64,000 nt of DNA from Pseudoalteromonas luteoviolacea DSM 6061 (GTDB taxonomy: Bacteria > Pseudomonadota > Gammaproteobacteria > Enterobacterales > Alteromonadaceae): contig NZ_AUYB01000111.1 of assembly GCF_001625655.1 (NCBI RefSeq), forward strand, positions 1 through 64,000, given 5' to 3'. The translations under genes and the position numbers were made by a program. The notes beneath the pieces are model-generated. The model ran no database searches and had not been told where the DNA came from. It worked only from the letters and a program-made list of their open reading frames with translations. Of the stretch, positions 27,313 to 36,700 are shown in pieces; within the stretch, counting starts at the first letter, position 1, and every line of letters begins with the position of its first letter.

Positions 27313-27926
27313 GATCACGATTTTACTACCTACTAGCACTTATATCGTCCACTTCCCCGTACTTTCTATCAAGCAAACCATCGTTTCTTTCATAGCAGTT
27401 GGTAAAATTTTGATCTGAGCTTAGAGTACAGGTAATTTACTTAGTAAATACGTGATCTATCGGCCAGCAAAAGGTGAGTTCAGTTAGTAAAATTACGATC
27501 CAGATAGAATATGTTAGTAAAAAAGTGATCTAACGAGATAAGTTATCACTTTGAGTTAGTAAAAAAGCGATCTCTGATAAGTATCAGGCGTAAAATTCAC
27601 TATTTCGTCACCACAACGTTGATGTAATGTCGCTAAATGGCTCCCATTCAACCGTTTAAGTTAGTAAAATAGCGATCTGAAATAATTGCAACGCACCTTT
27701 TTACCAACTTGGGGCGGTCAAGTTAGTAAAATAGCGATCTCACCATTGAGATAGTTAGTAAAAAAATGATCTAGAATGGCCTATTTGTACTTTAAAATTA
27801 GCTATACAGTATGTGGGACGAATAATAACTACATAAATATCAAAGCGTTAATTTAAAGCCATCAATCTATTTTGCCGGATTATAGATTTTTTAATAACTG
27901 TATCGTCTGTAAGTAAAACTCTGATC
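27312..27926. repeat. Array of 19-bp repeats with helical phasing
   Basis: Eight direct copies of GTTAGTAAAAWWGYGATCT start at 27398, 27440, 27483, 27513, 27555, 27660, 27722 and 27754. The start-to-start distances are 42, 43, 30, 42, 105, 62 and 32 bases, close to multiples of 10.5. An inverted copy lies at 27312-27330, and a degenerate direct copy at 27909-27926. No gene is found in the 731-base gap 27276-28006. The phased sites suggest a protein-binding array. Possible sources are a transposon end, iterons, or an operator cluster. No transposase, replication or partition gene is adjacent. Confidence 0.85.
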
Positions 27927-27982
27927 CAAAGCGAGCTTGTAGGTTTAGTTAGCTCTTTCAGGAGCTTAGGAGCTATAGAGTA

Positions 27983-27998
27983 GGGGAGGACTCTCCCC
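27983..27998 (-). terminator. Short hairpin after the di-haem lipoprotein gene
   Basis: GGGGAG and CTCCCC with a 4-base loop, directly past the stop of the minus-strand gene at 28007. There is no T-tract. Confidence 0.35.
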
Positions 27999-28006
27999 AG
28001 CTCACT

Positions 28007-29662
28007 TTAGTTTTTGGACCAATCTAGCTGCATATCCCATGCAAACTGCTTGCTTTGTTGTAACGGAGCTTGCGAATCATCCACTTGTTGTAAAACATTT
28101 TTGGCTTTTACGAGAGTCGCATCACGGCCAAACAAATAGCTTTGTTCCTTAACAATGGTTAGGTAAGCCTTATTGAGTGCTAGGGCACGCTCTTTTGAAG
28201 GCGTAATCAGCTCATATAAGTTTACAGCAGATTGCACTTTCTCCATGTCGACCTTTCCACCTGTAAACCATTTTCTCAGCATTTCTTGATTCTGACGAAA
28301 CTCATCCCCACCGCCTACACGCTCCATGTAAGTCAAGAACTCGCCTTGCTTTTCTCCCACATTGGGTACATCTTGTTGTGTGCGAAGATTAATATAGCCC
28401 CAGCCAGCAGCACCTTCGACCTTTCGAGCAAAAGAAAACGTTTGGTCGTAAGTAGAGCCCACGGTTTTGTGGCAACCATTACAAAATGCTAGCTCTTGCG
28501 CATGTTGAGGTCTCAGTTCGCCGTTGCTGTCTTCTATATATCCATTGATGGTCCAGCCAAAAGTATTGTTCACGCCCCTGTCACCCAAGTACATAGTAAC
28601 AGGCATTTTTTCAAACTCTTTCTCTTTCGCTTCTCGGTAATAAGACGCTGCTATTTCTTGCTTTGACTTAAAGTTATGCTTTTTCATATAGCGTAACTCT
28701 TTAAGCCTAGGAGCATTATAGATTTCTCCCTGCTCGTCCACACCTAGGTATCGTACAGTGTGTAAAAATTCAGTCCCTTCTGGGTAGAGCATATGTGCTA
28801 ATGCCTCAACACTGTCACCCACATACTTAGGCTGTGCAACAATGTGGTCAATTACGCTTAACTTACCATCACCATTGAGATCTTGACCAACATTATGCTC
28901 TGAAATATCAGGCACACTTATCTCTTTCAGCCCTTTTACAGCAAGCTCTGTGAGGCTTAAATTAGCAAGGTATACATCTTGATTATACTCACCATTGATC
29001 GTCTGAAATTGACGAGGCAAGCGGATCATCACGTCTCCCGTAGAGCCATTTGTCGGCCAGAATGTACTCGGAAAAGGTTTGTAGTTAAACGCAACCCAAC
29101 CACTACCATCACGGGCAAAACCTAGCTCATCAAATGCTTTTTCAGGAAATGCCAAATCTTTAATAGGCGTGATTTCTCCCTTCCACCCAGTATCTTTAGA
29201 AGTTTTCTCTATGAATGGGCTGTAGTTGTCCTGCTCAATCCAGTTAGTAATTTCTTGATCTGAGATACCTTTAATGAGCTCTGTTCGGTCGATAAAGAGG
29301 TTTTTCCAATGGTTAGTTAAACCCAGATCCGAAAACTCATAATCGCCTTGTAAATCCCCATCATTCATCACATTGGGTCGATTTTTTTGCTCATGATATG
29401 ATTGGTGGCATGCATAGCAAGGGTTATTAACCCCATCAGTCTTGGTGTAGCACTGAGGTGGGATCACAGACTCAGGGTTATACACTTCATCATGCTCAAT
29501 ATACGCGGTGGCAGCTATATCATCGCCGGGTTTATATGGTGTATCAAATACGTGTTCTTGTACTTCTGTTGGTAAAATTTTGTTTTGCTGCTGAGGAGCA
29601 TCGGAACAGCCACTTAGCATTATGGTTGCAGTTAATGTCGTAATAAGTAATTGGTGTTGCAT
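28007..29662 (-). CDS. Di-haem cytochrome c-like lipoprotein
   Basis: About 551 residues from the ATG at 29662 (GGAAG upstream). The lipoprotein signal ends MLSGC. Two haem c motifs, CYACH near residue 82 and CNGCH near residue 401, are separated by a long domain. The protein is therefore probably a periplasm-facing or outer-membrane electron carrier or oxidoreductase. The gene follows the PhoX-like gene on the same strand, with a terminator between them, so they are probably separate units. I do not recognise a named family. Confidence 0.82.
   Translation of the reverse strand: MQHQLLITTLTATIMLSGCSDAPQQQNKILPTEVQEHVFDTPYKPGDDIAATAYIEHDEVYNPESVIPPQCYTKTDGVNNPCYACHQSYHEQKNRPNVMNDGDLQGDYEFSDLGLTNHWKNLFIDRTELIKGISDQEITNWIEQDNYSPFIEKTSKDTGWKGEITPIKDLAFPEKAFDELGFARDGSGWVAFNYKPFPSTFWPTNGSTGDVMIRLPRQFQTINGEYNQDVYLANLSLTELAVKGLKEISVPDISEHNVGQDLNGDGKLSVIDHIVAQPKYVGDSVEALAHMLYPEGTEFLHTVRYLGVDEQGEIYNAPRLKELRYMKKHNFKSKQEIAASYYREAKEKEFEKMPVTMYLGDRGVNNTFGWTINGYIEDSNGELRPQHAQELAFCNGCHKTVGSTYDQTFSFARKVEGAAGWGYINLRTQQDVPNVGEKQGEFLTYMERVGGGDEFRQNQEMLRKWFTGGKVDMEKVQSAVNLYELITPSKERALALNKAYLTIVKEQSYLFGRDATLVKAKNVLQQVDDSQAPLQQSKQFAWDMQLDWSKN
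29243..29261 (+). repeat. Degenerate copy of the 19-bp repeat inside a gene
   Basis: GTTAGTAATTTCTTGATCT keeps both ends of the consensus (GTTAGTAA and TGATCT) and differs in the middle. It is inside the di-haem lipoprotein reading frame. It may be chance. Confidence 0.35.
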
Positions 29663-29686
29663 TTGTATGACTTCCATTTTTAATGC

Positions 29687-29712
29687 GAAAAAAGCGGTGC
29701 CAAAGCACCGCT
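29687..29712 (-). terminator. Rho-independent terminator of the PhoX-like gene
   Basis: On the minus strand AGCGGTGC, 4-base loop, GCACCGCT, then a six-T tract. The stem is perfect. It separates the PhoX-like gene from the di-haem lipoprotein gene. Confidence 0.88.
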
Positions 29713-29729
29713 CTAGTTTCTAATTTTTA

Positions 29730-31661
29730 TTATTTTGATTTCGGGTCATACATCCACAATGTGTTGTTGTATTTCCAAGATGCACTGTGATCTTCACCGA
29801 TTAAGATACGACCATCGCGCATGACAATCACGTTATCTGGTTGTGCTAATTGGCTAGCGTCACAACGTACGTCAGACGTGAGTGAAGAACGGTATGTAGA
29901 ACCCATAATGACAGGCTCTATACGTGTAAGGCTGTAATTTGCATCGATGTGTGCACGATAAACACCACCACAATCTTTTACGCGAGAAGACAATTGAATA
30001 TCGCCTTCACCGTCAATCATGGTGTTGTCGATATCTGCAATGCCAATATATAGATATGCCTTGTCAACCACTTCACCTTCGATTACATCTTGGCCAGTAA
30101 CTGCTTCTAGAACACGGTCATGGTTAATTGCCAAACCTTCAAGCTTGCGCCATTCCGCTGTTGCACCTTTAAGGCGAGCTGCTTGACGCGCTTCTAAGAA
30201 TGCCACTCGGTCATCCATTGGTTTGCCTGCTGTGATAGGTGAACCACCTTCTTCAGCTGTCGGGTAAGTCTCTTTTCCGTCTACCCAAGCTTGAACATCT
30301 GCCATTGAGATATAGTTAGTTTGTCCATCAACATAACTATCTGGAGTTATACCATCATACTCCTCAATCCAGCCTAAAATAGCTGCATTGGTGCCAGTTG
30401 CAATTTCAACCCACTCAATGTCAAAACCAGTAACAGCAGGGTCTGAAAGCCCTTTGTCTTGCGTCAGTTTCGCACCATATAATGTACCTGAGCTTAAGTC
30501 TTCCGCATTGTCTGCAACAAACTTAAATAGCACGCCACCAGTATCATCTTGAGAAGAATAAACAGTACGACGATCTGGCATAACAACCGCGTTTTCATGC
30601 TCATAACGACCAATCGTGTAGTGCTTTTCAACAACTGGCTTGTCAGATAATGGCGATTTAACTTCCGCAATATAACCGTAGCGATATGGATTTGGAGACT
30701 CAGGTGCTAAAAAGTCTCTAAATTGTTGTAAGCGAGTATCTACAACAGGCGCATTCCATGCTGGATTTGTTGTGCTATCAACCGTAGAGTTTACAATCCA
30801 CTCCTCAGATGTAAGCGGCGTCCCCCATGGAGATACTGAGCCAAAGCAGTTTGCAGCAGTGCCTTTCACAGCATCAAAGTCGATCATCATTGCCTGATCA
30901 ACGCTCCAACGACCCGCCTCACTTTTACTCATTTTTAAACGGCTCATGCCACCAGGGTAATCTTCCCAGTTAGTAAATAAGTAACCTGAACTTTCTGACT
31001 CAAAGATAAAACCATTAAAATCAGGCATATCGTTTTTAATAATTTCTTGGCCAGAAGTCATGCCATAAATTACGCCTAAGCCACCGGCTAAGCCTTGCTC
31101 ACCAAGTTCTGCAAAAGTATCACCACTTTGGCCAAGGATTTGATATTGACCTATTGCTGTAACAACTGTTTGCGCTTCAAACTGAGTTTCATGTAATGGT
31201 GCACTCACTAAATTGCGAGGAAGCTCGTTGAAGTTAACGCCAGACAATACACCAACAGTACCCGTATTAAATGGGCGATTATTAAGTGAGTCTACTTCTG
31301 TATTTTCATCACTCGGGTGTTGCGCGTTGAAGAACAAGTCACCTTGGTCTGTCAAAAATAGCCCGGTCACTTCCGAGCCAGTAGGAACGGTTGCAATACG
31401 TACTAACCCTGAACCACCATTGATGCCATCTTTTCCATCAGCCCCATTTTGGCCGTCTGCTCCGTTTTGACCATCCGTTCCATTTTGGCCATCTGTTCCG
31501 TTGGTACCATTAGTACCATTGGTGCCGTTGCTACCAGCTTGTCCCGTTTCACCTTGAACGCCTTGTTCACCTTGAATACCTTGTGCACCATCATCTCCAT
31601 CACAAGCGGTCAAGGCCAGAACAACAGCACTGGCAATTAACGAATAGGCTATGCGCTTCAT
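29730..31661 (-). CDS. PhoX/DUF839 family lipoprotein with collagen-like N-terminus
   Basis: A 643-residue lipoprotein (signal ending LALTAC, Cys20). Residues about 24-84 are G-x-y triplets with runs of GTN and GQN/GAD, a collagen-like stretch. The rest is a DUF839 (PhoX-type alkaline phosphatase) beta-propeller: VMPDRRTVYSSQDDTGGVLFKF and PDNVIVMRDGRILIGEDH near the end are typical. PhoX enzymes bind iron and calcium and cleave phosphate esters. Whether the active site is complete cannot be judged by eye. The collagen-like stalk may hold the enzyme away from the outer membrane. Confidence 0.9.
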   Translation of the reverse strand: MKRIAYSLIASAVVLALTACDGDDGAQGIQGEQGVQGETGQAGSNGTNGTNGTNGTDGQNGTDGQNGADGQNGADGKDGINGGSGLVRIATVPTGSEVTGLFLTDQGDLFFNAQHPSDENTEVDSLNNRPFNTGTVGVLSGVNFNELPRNLVSAPLHETQFEAQTVVTAIGQYQILGQSGDTFAELGEQGLAGGLGVIYGMTSGQEIIKNDMPDFNGFIFESESSGYLFTNWEDYPGGMSRLKMSKSEAGRWSVDQAMMIDFDAVKGTAANCFGSVSPWGTPLTSEEWIVNSTVDSTTNPAWNAPVVDTRLQQFRDFLAPESPNPYRYGYIAEVKSPLSDKPVVEKHYTIGRYEHENAVVMPDRRTVYSSQDDTGGVLFKFVADNAEDLSSGTLYGAKLTQDKGLSDPAVTGFDIEWVEIATGTNAAILGWIEEYDGITPDSYVDGQTNYISMADVQAWVDGKETYPTAEEGGSPITAGKPMDDRVAFLEARQAARLKGATAEWRKLEGLAINHDRVLEAVTGQDVIEGEVVDKAYLYIGIADIDNTMIDGEGDIQLSSRVKDCGGVYRAHIDANYSLTRIEPVIMGSTYRSSLTSDVRCDASQLAQPDNVIVMRDGRILIGEDHSASWKYNNTLWMYDPKSK

Positions 31662-31795
31662 TTTTATTACTCCGATTAGTTTTTGCTACATTGGGTTTGT
31701 ATTGATAAGCGCACATAGCCTGACGGCAAGACATGACATTTAAGTTGATGAAGTATTAAACTTTTCTGTCATCAAGAAGACAAAATTAATGTAAC

Positions 31796-31812
31796 TGTAA
31801 AGGGGATTTACA
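31796..31812. repeat. Copy of a 17-bp palindromic intergenic motif
   Basis: TGTAAAGGGGATTTACA forms part of a 9-bp stem (AACTGTAAA and TTTACAGTT) followed by T's on the plus strand. It covers the stop codon of the lipocalin gene. Related copies lie at 15249-15265 and 41432-41448. Confidence 0.5.
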
Positions 31813-32356
31813 GTTTTTTGGGTGGAGAATGATCCATATAAATCAGCTCATCAACAGAGTACCCCAAGCTTTTTACAGTGTGATGAAAATCAGCCAAAAC
31901 AGCCTCAGAAACCTGTGGCGTTCTGGATAATAACCACAAATAATCTTTATTATAACTGGTCACATAAGCATACTGATATTGCTCTTTGTCCAATTTAAAA
32001 ACAACGTAACTACCGTAAAAAGGACCAAAGAAAGACACTTTTAAATGGCCCACTGTCGAGGCTGAAACGAACTTAGCTACCCCCTGCGCCTGCTTCCATT
32101 GCCCCAGCTCTGAAACATAGCCACGATTGAGCACCGAAACAGAGCCATCCGCCTGCACCTCATACGTTGCAGTTACATTACCCATACCCCGTTCGAAGCG
32201 ATGATCTAGCCTTGCTATTTCATACCAAACACCTTGGTACTTCTGTACATCAAAGCTTTTTACTGGTTGAACTCCTTCAGGTAACCCAGTACAACCTTGC
32301 AAGATCAGCGCAGACCAAATAAAACATGTTACGCTTAAATTTAGCCTATTCAACAT
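31808..32356 (-). CDS. blc: Bacterial lipocalin (Blc-like lipoprotein)
   Basis: A 182-residue outer-membrane lipoprotein. The signal peptide ends ILQGC. The first lipocalin signature is YQGVWYEIARLDHRFERG, the second is LDKEQYQYAYVTSYNKDYLWLLSR, and the usual ending follows. Blc binds lysophospholipids and is linked to envelope stress and stationary phase. It is monocistronic and convergent with nothing nearby; the 146-base gap before the PhoX-like gene holds the 17-bp motif. Confidence 0.94.
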   Translation of the reverse strand: MLNRLNLSVTCFIWSALILQGCTGLPEGVQPVKSFDVQKYQGVWYEIARLDHRFERGMGNVTATYEVQADGSVSVLNRGYVSELGQWKQAQGVAKFVSASTVGHLKVSFFGPFYGSYVVFKLDKEQYQYAYVTSYNKDYLWLLSRTPQVSEAVLADFHHTVKSLGYSVDELIYMDHSPPKKL

Positions 32357-32468
32357 GATAAACTCCCGTACACTTTATTAAACTAGCATTGTTGTAATCG
32401 TCTAATACGGTCACTTATCCGCAAACGATCGCTCAACAAAAATAAGTCATTGAAATAAATCATAGATC

Positions 32469-33032
32469 ATGAAAATACCAACTCAAGGTTTTGGCGTCAC
32501 AGAGGGCCTGCTGGCTGTTTATGTCGAAAATAAGCCGCCACTAAAAGAATTCAAAAACCTCAATAAAATTGTGCCCTTACAGACGGGTGAAATTGAATAT
32601 ATCAACCAAGAATGTGGCAATGGTTGGCGCAAAGTATTTAACGTGTATAGTAAGTTTATTGCTGAATTAAAACTGCCAGATCATAATTTTACTAAGTTGT
32701 CAGGACCAAATTCACGGTGGCAGTCATACCGAGATAATGCCCTCCTTCAAGCTCATAGCCAGGAGGCACTGCTATTTAGTGCCCCAGATTTGGCTCAAAA
32801 CAACTACACTTGGCATATTATCGCTGGCCGCACCTATGCTAAACAACTACTCAGAGATCAGATTTTTACCCACTCATTAGTTTGGCTAGATGAGGAGTTT
32901 GCCATTGATGAAGAGAATAAACTTATTGTCTGTCCATATTTTGACTATAGACAGCTCAGCAATATCAAAATCGCCAAGCTGGTAGCACTAATACAAGGTG
33001 GAATAGCAGGATTAAATACACTTGTGAGTTGA
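32469..33032 (+). CDS. Conserved hypothetical protein, 187 residues
   Basis: A soluble protein of 187 residues with no signal peptide. It has a WHIIAGRTYAKQLL helix and a VCPYFDYRQLSNIKIAKLV segment near the end. It resembles small uncharacterised proteins of Vibrio and Pseudoalteromonas (possibly DUF6942), but I am not certain. Its 3' end overlaps the convergent methyltransferase pseudogene by 21 bases. Confidence 0.72.
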   Translation: MKIPTQGFGVTEGLLAVYVENKPPLKEFKNLNKIVPLQTGEIEYINQECGNGWRKVFNVYSKFIAELKLPDHNFTKLSGPNSRWQSYRDNALLQAHSQEALLFSAPDLAQNNYTWHIIAGRTYAKQLLRDQIFTHSLVWLDEEFAIDEENKLIVCPYFDYRQLSNIKIAKLVALIQGGIAGLNTLVS

Positions 33033-33682
33033 GAAAGCGCTAAAACCAAGTGCTTTAAAGTAAGGGGTAGGTGTTGAGAAACCAATATTTTCGAGCAATT
33101 CGGTTAAACACTGCGTGCTGATAGGGAAAAACTCATCAGTAAAGTTACGACGCATTTTTGTCACGCCCTGCTCGGTTAACCCCAAGGCTGTATGGCAATA
33201 TTGAAATTGCGCTTCACGCTCAAAGTCATTTTCAGGCGACATTAGGTCGGCCAAGTACAATGGCCCTCAGGCTTAAGATTTGTATATACCTGCCCGAGCA
33301 GAGCCGACTTATCGTGCTCACCTTGTACAAAATGCATCACGAGTAAGCACAGTGCCGCATCTGCTTTGTAAGCATCACCGCCAATTGTTCCATGATGGAT
33401 CGTTACTCTTTCTCGAATGCCTAAGTTAGTAAAATTTTGATCTGCGATGGCCAGCATATCTGCCGACACATCTTGGGCAATAAAATGCCAATCTTTATTT
33501 GCATCAGCAAGCTCTATTATTTCACGCCCTGTACCCGCACCAATGACCAATATAATCGCATTAGGTGATAATGTGACTGCTAACTGGGCCGCAGTGATCT
33601 GGTGTAATAATGCATAACCCGGTACCAGCTTACCAATTCGCTGGTCATAATTCAGCGCCTCTTCTCCCGTGAATGTCGGCAT
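33012..33682 (-). pseudogene. Frameshifted class I SAM-dependent methyltransferase
   Basis: Two frames together make one methyltransferase of about 223 residues. The first (33242-33682) has the SAM motif ILVIGAGTGREIIELA and the DAALCLLVMHFV acidic/strand motif. It stops early after NLKPEGH. The second (33012-33260) resumes at LYLADLMSPENDFE and runs to the normal end. A missing T in the CATTG stretch near 33252-33255 explains the break, restoring GHLYLADLM. It may be a real pseudogene, or a sequencing error. Confidence 0.82.
33425..33443 (+). repeat. Solo copy of the 19-bp repeat inside a reading frame
   Basis: GTTAGTAAAATTTTGATCT differs from the first array copy (27398-27416) at one position. 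It lies in the coding sequence of the methyltransferase (QNFTNL region on the minus strand) and is translated there. Confidence 0.65.
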
Positions 33683-33730
33683 GTACCTTCCTTATTTTAC
33701 TTTGGTTAAAAGCTAACAAGCCTTTGCTTG

Positions 33731-36700
33731 TCAAGATGCATTGGTCAATACAGTCGAGTACCCACCTGCTTGTTTCTTTATTTGTATTTGTGTTGCCACA
33801 CGCTCAGTCATTTGCGCCACATGAGAAATAACGCCTACTTTGCGCCCTTGCGACTGCAACGCATCCAGCGCATCAAGTGCCACGCTGAGTGTTTCTGGGT
33901 CTAACGTACCAAAACCTTCATCTATAAATAGTGAGTTTATTTGCACTTGATTTGAAGACAAAGACGCTAGCCCTAACGCAAGCGCAAGGGACACTAAGAA
34001 TGACTCGCCGCCCGACAGTGTATTCACACTGCGCTGCTCATCTGCCATATCTCTATCGATAATTGCAATTTCAAGAGATTGCCCGATGACAGTTAACCTG
34101 TAACGGCGCGATAGGCTACCTAAATGATGATTTGCGTAATGCAATAAAATTTTAAGCGTTTGAGTTTGCGCCAAATTACGCATTGTTTTACCTGTTGCAT
34201 CACCGAGTAGTCGATTCAAAAGATGCCAATTCTCATAATCAGACTGCATTTTTTGAAGTTCATCTTGGTGTGAATGCAGCTTTTCAACATTGTCATGATG
34301 GGTTTGCAAACTCACCGATAAGGTGACTACCTGTGCTTGTAATTCGTCTTGTTGCTGAGCTAACGACGCTTGCTTAGTATTCAGCTCATCTTGGCTCATT
34401 TCAGGTTTATCTGAGCTCTGGTGTTCATCAATATTTTTCTGGACATGCTGCAATTGTGAGCGCTTTTCAATTAGCGAGGACTCAAGCGCTTGCGCTTCAA
34501 CTAAAAGAGGTTGCCAATATGACTGTTGCAGTAACAATAGCTCATCAACCAGCGCTTCATTCAATTCGTGATATTGTTCAGAGGCACCCGCTAACCAATT
34601 TAAAAACCTTGTATGATTGTCTTTCAAGGTCTCTTGGTATATATGACATTGTTGAGTTAAGTGCTTAAGCTTTAAGGCGTGTTCATCATGTTGCTTAATT
34701 AGTTGCACAAGCTGATCTTTTTGTGCTTGCAAGTGCTCCTGAGCGTGAGACACTGCATTTTGTAGGCCTTGCTGCCAATCATCAACACTTTGCTCCAGAG
34801 GTAGCAGCAACGCTCTTTGCGCCTTAGTCTCTTCACATTTTGCTTGCTGCTCACCTAATTTATTAACAGCCTCCGTTATTTGCTGCGTAACTTGCGTGAG
34901 TAGCTGTTGTGTAGAGTGAAGTTTAGGTTGAGCCGCCACCAAAGTTTGCTCTACTTTAGTCAACTGCGACATTTTATCTGCGAATGCATGCACACTGGCT
35001 TTTAATTCATCAACCGCGTTGAGAGGGTCTTGCTCAAATAACTTGAGCCATTGAGGGTGTGGGTAAGCTTTTGCAACTCGCGCCGCTAAGCCTTTACAAT
35101 GGGTAGTGAGCTCTTCATCACGTGACACTTTACTATTTAATAGCTGAGTGTGCTCTTGCAACTGTGCCTGATGCTGATTCAATGTCGCTTGCGCTAAGCT
35201 TAATTGCTGTTGCAAGCTCTGTTGTGCCTGAAACTTTTGCTGCTGAGCTCTATTCAATTCACTGTATTTAGACAAACGATTGTCGATGTCTCTTAACAGC
35301 TCTTCATGCCGCGACACGTCAACCAAGGAAGAGGGTAATTCGGCAATAATCGCTTGATTCACCTTTTGTTTTTGCACCATTTGAGCATGTTGTTGTAATG
35401 AAGCTTGAAGTTGACCATTAACTTGCTCTAAGTGTGACACAACTTCGTGATAGCGCGTTTGTGTCTGAGCACGCGCTTTTTCGGCAGCTTGATACTGACT
35501 CTCAAAATCACTGATAAGCTGTTGCCAATGCGTATCAATGTGGTCCACATGATAAGGGTGTTCGGTCGCGCCGCATACGATACACTCTTTTCCATGTTCT
35601 AATTGCGATCTCAATGCGCTGATGTTATCGCTGGCTCGCAATTGCACTTGGTGCAAGTTGTCTTGCGTCAACATCAATTGCTGTCTTGTCAATTCATCTT
35701 GGTGCTCTGCATCTTTACGTTGGGCATTTGCACTGTGTTGCTGATGTCGTAAACCGTCAATTTGAGCCTGCAATTGAAGTAATTCATTGTCTAACTGCAA
35801 CTGCTGTGCAATCGCCTGCTGGGCCTTGTTCAATTGCGACTTTTGGAATTGCAATTGCTCATAGTCAAGTTCACTAAGCACATTCTGCAGCTGAGCAAGC
35901 TCTGTTTGGTTAGTTGCAATATTTTGTTCAAGTTCCAAACAGTGCGGCTGTGCCTTTGTCAACGCGCCTTGGGCATCAGCACATTTCGACTCAAGGCCTT
36001 TTATTTCATCAGCAAGGGCATTTTGTTCATGAAACAAAACCAAGTATTGTTGTAATACTTCATTTGTCTCTTGCCACTGTTCATTCAAACCAAATAGCGC
36101 TGGCTGATTTTCTATTCGTTCTGAAAGCTCAGCTCGCTGATGATTTAAATCGTTAATTTGCGCATTAAGTATATTCAGTTCGCTGGAGTGGCCTTGCTCA
36201 ACGTCACGTAACTGTTGCAGTTGAATTTGTTGTTGTTCTGCAAGCGCAACATGCTCAGCACAAATTCTATCCAGCTCGCGAGCGCGTGTGATATCTGGGC
36301 CGCACTGTTGCAACGCTATTTGCGCCTTTGCACTAGCCGATTCAGCCGCTTCTACTGCATCTTCTTTTTGAGCGATTTGTGGCTTTATATCGACCTGAGA
36401 CAACGCACTTATAGCCGTCTCGGCATCGAATAAAGCTTGCTGTGACTGCGCTTTTTGCTTTCGGTTATCAGCGATTTGTTGCACTAATTGCGCCAGCTTC
36501 GCGGTTTTGAAATCCTCTTTTTTTTGCTCAAGGGCAAACTCGGTATCAGCAACCGCAGCAGCTAGGTCATTGTATTGCAGCAATAGTTTACTCTGCGTAA
36601 CATACCAAGATAATTGCAATTCGATTGCCTTGAGTTCGGATTTGAGCAATTGTTGCCGCGTATTGAGCTGTGTTAATTGAGATTGCTTTTGAGCTTGCTC

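Noticed and set aside
27398..27772. CRISPR array
   Set aside because: The repeats are only 19 bases, the spacers vary from 11 to 86 bases, repeats are AT-rich and not palindromic, and no cas gene is present.
30969..30987. A further copy of the 19-bp repeat in the PhoX-like gene
   Set aside because: GTTAGTAAATAAGTAACCT resembles the array consensus but loses the TGATCT end; it is explained by codons for Phe-Thr-Asn-Trp.
31403..31603. Met/Lys-rich frame overlapping the PhoX-like gene
   Set aside because: It is a shadow of the collagen-like coding repeats in another frame.
33242..33682. Intact 146-residue methyltransferase
   Set aside because: It stops in mid-domain and the remaining domain continues in the neighbouring frame, so it is a frameshifted gene.
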